Assembly (NCBI GenBank): GCA_018648445.1
Contig: JABGRG010000098.1
Location: 1 to 15,276, forward strand
Direction: 5' to 3'
Source: Rhodospirillales bacterium
Lineage (GTDB): Bacteria; Pseudomonadota; Alphaproteobacteria; Rhodospirillales_A; JACZKS01
DNA length: 15,276 bases
Shown here: positions 6,343-12,702 of the stretch, piece after piece
How the letters are laid out: every line of letters starts with the position of its first letter
Numbering within the stretch: the first letter of the stretch is position 1
Notes under the pieces: model-generated
Database searches by the model: none
Told to the model about the DNA's origin: nothing
The model's input: only the letters and a program-made list of their open reading frames with translations
Program-made: the position numbers and the translations under genes

Positions 6343-7248
6343 ATGCCCAAACAAGCAAAAACACTGACGACGTTGCGGCGCATCTTGGTTCCGTTGGATT
6401 CCAAGGTTGCCGCCAGATCCAGCATGGAAGCGGCGTTCCAGGTGGCCGAGTGCATGGCGGCCCACGTCAACGTTCTGGTCATCGGCGAGGACCCAACGCT
6501 GGACGAGGACAAATATCCGCCCAACATTGAAGACCTGCCGCCGCCAACGGGCGTAAACCGCGTTCGGAGGCATCGGAAAATAGTTGAAAGCCGATCCGTG
6601 GAAATCAGGAAGGTCTTTGACGATCTTTGCGCCCGGCACGGTGTCAAAACCGTAAGTGGAAGGGTGCCGCTGAAGAAGGTATCGGCCGGTTGGTCCGTCG
6701 ACCTGGGACAAACCGGTGATGTGGTGGCGCGCCACGGAAGGCGTTCGGACCTGATCGTTCTGGCCAAACCGACTTCAGTCTCGAAGATGCGCTCGAAGAT
6801 CCATATCAGCGCAGCCCTTTTCGAAACCGGACGTCCGGTTTTGGTGGCACCGCCAACGGTTTCGCATTTGATGGCAAGAAAGATCGCCATCGCATGGAAC
6901 GACAGCGCCGAAGCTTCCCGTGCCCTGGCCGCCGCCATGCGCATCGTCAACTGCGCAGACAAGGTGATCATCCTGACGGCCGAAAGTGACCGCACGCCAG
7001 CGTATGTGGCGGAAGAACTGGTTGAATATTTCACTCTTCACGGAATTGCGGCCGAATGCGACGTATTTGCCCAAATTGTCGAGAAACCGCTGGACGGAAG
7101 AGCCCTGTTGGATGAATGCCGACGCGTAGGAGCCGACCTATTGGTGATGGGTGCCCACCGCGCCCACAGCCTTCGCAAAGCAATGGTGGGCACCACCACC
7201 GAACAGGTGTTGGAATCGGCGACTATCCCCGTATTGATGGCCCACTAA
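6343..7248 (+). CDS. universal stress protein, two tandem Usp domains
   Basis: The protein is 301 residues with two UspA-like domains at about 11-169 and 178-300. Each begins with a strand of the (R/K)-I-(L/A)-(V/I)-(P/A) type (RRILVPLD; RKIAIAWND) and ends with the PVLV/PVLM strand. The second domain closes with LLVMGAHRAHSLRKAMVGTTTEQVLESATIPVLMAH. This resembles the ATP-binding G-2X-G-9X-G(S/T) loop, but the second Gly is replaced by Arg (R273), so nucleotide binding is uncertain. The first domain carries the same fold with no visible ATP loop. Such proteins support survival under stress or stationary phase. Its leader contains the 54-bp palindrome ending 12 nt before the ATG. A 72-nt gap separates it from the FeMo-Co domain gene, so the two could share a transcript. 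Confidence 0.88.
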   Translation: MPKQAKTLTTLRRILVPLDSKVAARSSMEAAFQVAECMAAHVNVLVIGEDPTLDEDKYPPNIEDLPPPTGVNRVRRHRKIVESRSVEIRKVFDDLCARHGVKTVSGRVPLKKVSAGWSVDLGQTGDVVARHGRRSDLIVLAKPTSVSKMRSKIHISAALFETGRPVLVAPPTVSHLMARKIAIAWNDSAEASRALAAAMRIVNCADKVIILTAESDRTPAYVAEELVEYFTLHGIAAECDVFAQIVEKPLDGRALLDECRRVGADLLVMGAHRAHSLRKAMVGTTTEQVLESATIPVLMAH

Positions 7249-7320
7249 CTTTCGACCCGTGCAAGCGAACTAAAACCGCCAAACACCCCACAAGTGACCC
7301 CCTCAAAGGAGACCCAGTAA

Positions 7321-7704
7321 ATGAGCATGATCGTTGCCGTTCCGTCCGAACATCCTGGTGGATTGACCGCCCGCCTGTCGCCCCACTTTGGTCATTGTGA
7401 ACCCTTCACTCTGGTTACGGTGGACGGAGATCAGGTCACGGACGTGCTGGTCGTTCCCAATACCGGGCATGCAAAGGGCGGATGCCTTGAACCGGTCTTG
7501 TTTCTTTCCGAGAAAGGGGCTTGCGTCCTGATCGCAAGTGGAATGGGGATGCGGCCTCTCTCGGGTTTTCTTGATGCCGGAATCATGGTGCTTCACGACG
7601 GAGGAGCGCAAACCGTTGGCGACGCCATTTCGGAAATGGCGCGTGGACAATTGCAATCTTTCAACTCGGAGCGAACCTGCGGCGGCGGCGGAAGTTGTCA
7701 CTAG
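7321..7704 (+). CDS. Nitro_FeMo-Co domain protein (NifX/NafY/MTH1175-like), orphan
   Basis: The protein is 127 residues. The domain signature is clear: IVAVPSE start, LSPHFGHCEPFTLVTVDG, GGCLEP, then IASGMGMRPLSGFLDAGI and a late A-Q-T-V-G-D-A-I segment. This is the RNase H-like fold that binds iron-molybdenum cofactor or its precursors in NifX, NafY and the NifB C-terminus. Similar stand-alone proteins also occur in organisms without nitrogenase. The C-terminus CGGGGSCH (120-127), with two Cys and a His, could bind metal or an Fe-S cluster, as could C26 in GHCE. AAAGGAG at 7305-7311 lies 9 nt before the ATG. It follows the usp gene on the same strand and converges with the hybrid kinase. No nif gene is in the window, so a role in nitrogen fixation is not supported here. 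Confidence 0.88.
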   Translation: MSMIVAVPSEHPGGLTARLSPHFGHCEPFTLVTVDGDQVTDVLVVPNTGHAKGGCLEPVLFLSEKGACVLIASGMGMRPLSGFLDAGIMVLHDGGAQTVGDAISEMARGQLQSFNSERTCGGGGSCH

Positions 7705-7787
7705 AAAAGCATCGAAAAAAATATGCGTGACGATTGCGAAAGACGCGGCGACCGCCCGTTTTGATTCCGTCACACCGGAAACAGGGG

Positions 7788-10700
7788 TTACGCCATCGTT
7801 GACGCCAGCATCTCGGACAGGGCGCTTTTCGAGAACGGTTTACCAAGCAGGGGGAAACCCGCGTCTGTCAAACCGGCCTTTTCCAACGTCCCTTCGGGAT
7901 AACCCGAGACTAGAACCACCTTGAGATCGGGGCGCAGAAGCTGGGCTTCCTTAGCCAGTTCGATGCCATTTTTTCCGCCGGGCAAAACAATGTCGCTGAG
8001 CAGCAGGTCAATACTGTCGTCGTGGCGGAGCATGTCGGGAACGGGTGCGGCGGTTGCCGCTTCGACAACCTCGCAGCCGAGGGACTCGAGAACCATATGG
8101 GTCGTGGCCCGTACATCCGCGTCGTCTTCGACAAGAAGGACCTTGATTGCGTGTCGGGCATCCTTCCCGGTCGTCTGCGCATCGCTTGGCGATACGCGCT
8201 CGCCAACGGCGGCGGGAAGCATAAGCCGCACGGTCGTGCCCTGGCCGAGCTCGCTTTCGATGGTCGCGTCGCCGCCGGACTGGCGGGCGAAGCCATACAC
8301 CATGCTAAGCCCCAGACCACTGCCCTCGCCAACCTCCTTGGTCGTGAAGAACGGCTCGAAGGCGTGAGCCAGGTTTTCCCCGGATATGCCGCAGCCAGTG
8401 TCGGCGACGGAGATTTCAACATAGTCACCTGCCGGAAGAACGCCATTTTCAATGGGAACGTCCACATCAAAATGTTGTTTGCCGACGGCCACCGTCAGGG
8501 TTCCGCCCTTCGGCATTGCCGCCCTGGCATTGAGGGCGAGATTGAGAAGTGCATTCGTCAGACCGCTCTCATCCACCGTGAAATTCACGGCACCGCCGAC
8601 GAATTTGGTCTCGATCGATACGTCTTCGCCCAGGGTTCGCGACCAGAGCGAGGTCATTCCATCAATCAACGAATGAGCATCAAGGTTTTCCGGATGAAGG
8701 GTTTGTTTGCGCGAAAAGGCCAAAAGCTGTTGCGTCAGCTTGGCCCCACGATTGCCCGCACGCAACGCGCCGTCCACGAATTTCTCGGCCTCGGAACCGT
8801 TGGGGATCGTGTCTTTGGCCAATTCCAGGCTGGTTTCGACCACTTGCAGAAGATTGTTGAAGTCGTGGGCGACACCGCCTGTCAATTGGCCGACTACCTC
8901 CATTTTCTGAGCCTGGGCAAGTTGGCGCTCCAACTGATTGTGAGCGGTTACATCGCGAAAGGCGATGAGAACCCGTTGCTCCCCACTGACCTCAATGAGC
9001 CGCCCATCCACAACCACCGACTTTTCCGCGCCATTCTTTGTCACGAACACGGCGTCGAAATCGTCGACGGACCCGTCGCTCTTCAGTCGCTCAACAAACG
9101 CTGCCCGTCGGGGGGCATCGGCCCAAACGCCAAGTTCGATCGCCGAGCGACCGATAACCTCTTCGCGCGTGTGGCCCAATTCAAAAATCCAACGATTGTT
9201 CACATAGATATGAGTTCCGTCGTCCATCCGCGTTATGCACAGTGCAACCGGGGTCCACTGAAAGGCCGTGGAAAACCGCTCTTCGCTCTCGCGTAATGCT
9301 TCCACCGCCCGCTTGCGTTCTGAAATATCGCGGTTCACGGCGATTCTGCCGATAGGATTGCCATTCTCGTCGTGCAGCGGCATTACGTTGGCCTCGACCA
9401 AAACCGTGCTTCCATCCTTACGGACGGAATTGACCTCTCCAGACCAATACCCGTTACGACGAACTCGGTCGGTAACCTCGTTCAAAAGCTTGCCCTGAAC
9501 TTCGTCGCTATGGAAAATTGACCCCAGCTGGCCCCGCACCTCATCTGTCGAATATCCGAACATCCTTTCGGCGGCGGGGTTCATGTCGAGGATACGAGCC
9601 TCACTGTCCAAGGCAACCACGCCTTCGGACATCTGTTCCCATACGAGAGCCTGTTTGCGTAGTGCTTCTTCAGACTGCTTGAGCTCGGTAATTTCGATGG
9701 ACATTCCGCCAAGACCCAACAACGTCCCGTTAGCGTCGGCAACGGGAAACTTGTTCAGCGAAAAATGCCGGGCAACCCCGTTGCGGGAAATCAGGGTTTC
9801 TTCCTTGTGGATTGATTGGCGGGATTCCAGAACCAGCCGATCCTCACTTAACGTGCTTTTGGCGTGATCCGGCGATTGGAATTCCTCGGCCCGCTTTCCG
9901 ATAACTGTATCTCGTGCTTGTTCATGAAAATCACAGAAGGTGTCATTTACCAAGACATAACGGCGTTCGACGTCCTTGAAGAAAATTCCAACGGTAGAAT
10001 CATCAATAAACGAAGAGACCTGGGCTTCACGGGCCCGCAGAGCATCTTCCACCTGCCTACGCTCCGTAATGTCCTCGGTGACAACACCAATACCGGCAAC
10101 TTTGCCGTCGGAGTCCTTAATCGGAAACCGGATATTCCGGATAACCTGGACGCCCAACTGCATATCGTCCGTTTCCCCTTCGAAGGCTTGCGGGGTTCCG
10201 GTTTCAATGACCTTGCGTTCCGCTCGCGCAATGGCGGCCGCGATATCCGACCGTCTGAAATCCGCAGCTGTTTTCCCAATGATCGCTTCCTGAGGAACGC
10301 CAAAATGTTGGCATACCACGGGATTGACGTAGGTGAATCGCCCCTGTGCATCTTTGGCCGCGATCCCGATAGGCGCGGCTTCCATGAAGCTTTTGAAACG
10401 CGCCTCGCTCTCGACAAGAGCCCTCTCCGCGTGTTTTCGCTCGGTGATGACCTCGACCACACCGAGACAATTCTTGGGGTTGCCTTGTTCATCACGGACC
10501 AGGGTGCGGGTCAGGCGGCCCCAGATGTCCTCCCCGTTTTTGGCGAGGTAGCGTTTTTCCACCTGATACCGGTCGCGCTTTCCTTCCGCCAGTTCACCGA
10601 ACAGGGACACGTCCTCAGCGGCATAGTCTGGATGGGTATACTCCGTGAAATGCATATTCAGGAATTCTTCCGGCGTGTACCCAAGTATTCTGGCCCAACC

Positions 10701-11882
10701 CTCATTTGCCAAAATCGTTTGCCCGTTAAGGTCCTCGACGCCGAAGCCGACGGATATCCCGTCAAGTAAAAGCCGCGTGCGGGCTTCACTCTCGCGCAAC
10801 GCCTTCTCGGCCGTAACGTGCCGACCGCGCACGAGGATCAATCCGCCAAGGGCCATGGCCACAATTATGTAAAGGGGGCCAAAAACGAGTAGGATTTTCC
10901 TTGTTTCCCGTTCCGCCAAGGCGGTGAGGTTTGCGCTTGGTACCTGTGAGACGATTTTCCAGAAATAGGCTCGACCCTCAACCTTGCCCATACTTTGTGC
11001 GAAGGCCGCGTTTGTTTCGGTGCTCGACTTGAAACCCTCGAGAAGGGGATAGACGGTCTCGAAAGTGAACAAGCCGTTCTGGTCACGAAACTGGCCCTTG
11101 TCGGCTTTCTTGATCCGCTCCCAGGTTTCGGGGAAGCTTTTTGCGAATGCCTTTCCGTGATCAAGCATGAACCCCCATTCCAGTCCGGGGTTGGGGGCAT
11201 TCAGCCAATAACCATTGGAATTGAGAATCATGGCGTCGCCGAAATTGCCGGTCGCCTCGGTTTCAAATTGCTCGATCAGTTTTGCACCGAAGTAGTTAAG
11301 GATTACGACGCCGCGCTTATGCCCCTCTTTGTTGAAAACCGGTGTCGCCAGCCGGATCATCGGTTTGAAAGGTTTTTCGATCTTGCCTTGCTCGATGTTC
11401 AAGTCGAGCGGCGAAAAATAGATTTCACCTTTGTTTAGCGCCAATGCCTCGCGGAAGTAGTAGCGCTGGCTTTTGTCCTGCAACACTTCCTTTGGAACGG
11501 CGACCGGGAGGCCATTGTTGAAATTCACCCGGGCAATCTCCATCCCCGTTTTGTCGATAAAGCGCGCCTGATCGTATAGTCGCTTATTGCTGACCAGCAG
11601 CAAAAAATCCTGCTGTAGATGCCGAACTGCGTCCGGGTTCAAACGTTGGCGCACTTCCGAGAACTCGGAATGTTGGGCAATGATCAACAGATCCGACGTG
11701 ATCGCCTTCAGTTCTTTGGTAATCGCAACAGTTCCAAGGGAAAGCCCATTGGCCTCTTCCGCAGCCAGGGTCGTTCGCTCCTTGATAACCAAATAATGGT
11801 GTAGGGAATAGACTACGACGGCAATCAGCGCCGTCAGCGGCACTAGCATCAATAGAAACCGCTTGACGAAGCTTCGATGCAT
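7788..11882 (-). CDS. membrane hybrid histidine kinase: Cache sensor, five PAS, HisKA, HATPase, REC
   Basis: The protein is 1364 residues. TM1 lies at about 8-30 and TM2 at about 329-351, flanking a periplasmic region of about 300 residues with Cache-like features (FIDKTGMEIARVNF, YYFREALALNKGEIYFSPLDLN, MIRLATPVFN). Five PAS domains follow at about 362-484, 492-610, 619-735, 740-860 and 865-982. HisKA has the phosphoacceptor H1006 in GGVAHDFNN. The ATPase shows the N box LNLALNAR (N1114/N1118), DTGCGI and GSGLGLSMVYG. The C-terminal receiver has the acidic cluster VEDD (1251-1254), phospho-Asp D1297 in LLLSDIVLPGG, and K1348 in LGKPF. It probably senses a small periplasmic ligand and relays phosphate onward. 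No Hpt partner is visible. The gene is monocistronic as far as can be seen, diverging from the receiver gene across 415 nt. The ribosome binding site is weak. Confidence 0.93.
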   Translation of the reverse strand: MHRSFVKRFLLMLVPLTALIAVVVYSLHHYLVIKERTTLAAEEANGLSLGTVAITKELKAITSDLLIIAQHSEFSEVRQRLNPDAVRHLQQDFLLLVSNKRLYDQARFIDKTGMEIARVNFNNGLPVAVPKEVLQDKSQRYYFREALALNKGEIYFSPLDLNIEQGKIEKPFKPMIRLATPVFNKEGHKRGVVILNYFGAKLIEQFETEATGNFGDAMILNSNGYWLNAPNPGLEWGFMLDHGKAFAKSFPETWERIKKADKGQFRDQNGLFTFETVYPLLEGFKSSTETNAAFAQSMGKVEGRAYFWKIVSQVPSANLTALAERETRKILLVFGPLYIIVAMALGGLILVRGRHVTAEKALRESEARTRLLLDGISVGFGVEDLNGQTILANEGWARILGYTPEEFLNMHFTEYTHPDYAAEDVSLFGELAEGKRDRYQVEKRYLAKNGEDIWGRLTRTLVRDEQGNPKNCLGVVEVITERKHAERALVESEARFKSFMEAAPIGIAAKDAQGRFTYVNPVVCQHFGVPQEAIIGKTAADFRRSDIAAAIARAERKVIETGTPQAFEGETDDMQLGVQVIRNIRFPIKDSDGKVAGIGVVTEDITERRQVEDALRAREAQVSSFIDDSTVGIFFKDVERRYVLVNDTFCDFHEQARDTVIGKRAEEFQSPDHAKSTLSEDRLVLESRQSIHKEETLISRNGVARHFSLNKFPVADANGTLLGLGGMSIEITELKQSEEALRKQALVWEQMSEGVVALDSEARILDMNPAAERMFGYSTDEVRGQLGSIFHSDEVQGKLLNEVTDRVRRNGYWSGEVNSVRKDGSTVLVEANVMPLHDENGNPIGRIAVNRDISERKRAVEALRESEERFSTAFQWTPVALCITRMDDGTHIYVNNRWIFELGHTREEVIGRSAIELGVWADAPRRAAFVERLKSDGSVDDFDAVFVTKNGAEKSVVVDGRLIEVSGEQRVLIAFRDVTAHNQLERQLAQAQKMEVVGQLTGGVAHDFNNLLQVVETSLELAKDTIPNGSEAEKFVDGALRAGNRGAKLTQQLLAFSRKQTLHPENLDAHSLIDGMTSLWSRTLGEDVSIETKFVGGAVNFTVDESGLTNALLNLALNARAAMPKGGTLTVAVGKQHFDVDVPIENGVLPAGDYVEISVADTGCGISGENLAHAFEPFFTTKEVGEGSGLGLSMVYGFARQSGGDATIESELGQGTTVRLMLPAAVGERVSPSDAQTTGKDARHAIKVLLVEDDADVRATTHMVLESLGCEVVEAATAAPVPDMLRHDDSIDLLLSDIVLPGGKNGIELAKEAQLLRPDLKVVLVSGYPEGTLEKAGLTDAGFPLLGKPFSKSALSEMLASTMA

Positions 11883-12297
11883 GCCACTGAACCTATCCGT
11901 TGCCTAAATAAAATAAATATACCTGGGCTATATTCGAAACTAAGAGCCCAGCCTATATTGATTTGATATTATGCCGAGCGCTTCTGGCGGAGCAAGCGCC
12001 AGTTTCGAGTCGTCAGTTTTTCTTTCTCATTTCGATGATGGCTCAGGAATAGATGGCAGAGAGAGATACTCTTTGCGCCCCAGGCCGGGTCTACCACGGA
12101 AAAAATATCCGCGTACGTTGAGAACCTGTGATCTTTAGTGGCCCAAATTGCGATACGGGAATGATGGGTATACATGGTGTTTCGAGCGTACTTGTATCTC
12201 GAAAAGACCTTAGGAAAAAAGTTGACGTGGCGCTGTCCGGAAACCCCGTTGACCGACACGGCGGCGCAAAATAAGATCGATTCAGGAGGGTGCACAA
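11883..12297. other. 415-nt divergent intergenic region between hybrid kinase and receiver genes
   Basis: I see no convincing gene here. The kinase side (11900-11970) is very AT-rich and promoter-like. It holds an inverted repeat CTGGGCT (11923-11929) / AGCCCAG (11945-11951) with a 15-nt loop, and two TATATT direct repeats. The receiver side carries a possible sigma-70 promoter. A minus-strand open frame fills most of the gap, but it lacks a ribosome binding site and any recognisable feature. Confidence 0.55.
12249..12277 (+). promoter_or_regulatory. candidate sigma-70 promoter for the receiver/flytrap operon
   Basis: TTGACC at 12249-12254 (5 of 6 to TTGACA), a 17-nt spacer, and TAAGAT at 12272-12277 (4 of 6 to TATAAT). 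Transcription would begin near 12284, leaving a very short leader that starts about at the AGGAGG ribosome binding site (12284-12289). Another TTGACG lies at 12222 without a matching -10. Confidence 0.3.
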
Positions 12298-12702
12298 ATG
12301 AATGAAATCAGCGTTTTCAGTTCCCTCAATGTGCTGGTTGTCGAGGACGAGGCGTTCTCGCTGCGTTTCGTTTTGAGAATTCTCCAGAAAATAGGCGTTT
12401 CCAATGTACTTGATGCTGCAAACGGCGCTGAGGCCCTAGAGCGCTTGGCGAATGCGGATACGCGCATCGATTTGGTGTTCAGTGATATCGAAATGCCGGA
12501 GATGGACGGGTACGAACTCGTCCGACGTATTCGGGATGGCGCGGTGCCTGAATACAAGGACGTTCCGGTACTTATGCTGACCGGACAGAATATTGATGAC
12601 GCGGAAGAAACGGCCCGAATTCACAAAATTGACGGATATATCGTCAAGCCACCGAAGCCGGACCAGCTAGAAGTTCACATGAGGAGGACGCTGGGACTAT
12701 GA
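12298..12702 (+). CDS. stand-alone CheY-like response regulator receiver
   Basis: The protein is 134 residues and consists of one receiver domain with no output domain. Acidic pocket E16/D17 in LVVEDE, phospho-acceptor D63 in LVFSDIEMPEMDG, T95 in LMLTGQ and K117 in YIVKPP are all present, so it should be phosphorylated normally. AGGAGG at 12284-12289 lies 8 nt before the ATG. Its stop overlaps the start of the next gene in an ATGA, showing translational coupling with the tandem flytrap sensor. It likely acts as a phosphate shuttle or protein-interaction switch for that sensor or for a kinase nearby. The divergent hybrid kinase at 7788-11882 is another possible donor. Neither pairing is shown by sequence. 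Confidence 0.92.
   Translation: MNEISVFSSLNVLVVEDEAFSLRFVLRILQKIGVSNVLDAANGAEALERLANADTRIDLVFSDIEMPEMDGYELVRRIRDGAVPEYKDVPVLMLTGQNIDDAEETARIHKIDGYIVKPPKPDQLEVHMRRTLGL

Noticed and set aside
5466..7034. 522-residue open frame on the minus strand
   Set aside because: It lies antisense to the well-supported aldolase and usp genes and crosses the 54-bp palindrome. Its composition is typical of a shadow frame, with no recognisable domain.
7321..7704. Nitrogen-fixation locus
   Set aside because: Only one Nitro_FeMo-Co domain is present and no nif structural or accessory gene is in the window; such orphans occur in organisms that do not fix nitrogen.
7705..7787. Terminator between the convergent FeMo-Co and kinase genes
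   Set aside because: TTCCG-tcacac-CGGAA at 7765-7780 forms a stem, but no T run follows on either strand.
8022..9296. 424-residue open frame on the plus strand
   Set aside because: It is antisense to the ATPase and PAS region of the hybrid kinase, which has every catalytic motif. The plus-strand protein shows no family features.
9864..10769. 301-residue open frame on the plus strand
   Set aside because: Antisense to PAS domains of the hybrid kinase; a shadow frame.
11592..11613. CAGCAG...CTGCTG hairpin resembling the palindrome arm
   Set aside because: It sits inside the hybrid kinase coding sequence and shares only the short CCAGCAGCAA string with the palindrome, so a chance match is likely.
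11969..12295. 108-residue minus-strand open frame filling the divergent gap
   Set aside because: It begins at a GTG with no ribosome binding site, shows no signal, repeat or domain, and is rich in residues typical of random translation. A shorter start at an internal ATG also lacks a ribosome binding site. Not enough to call a gene.
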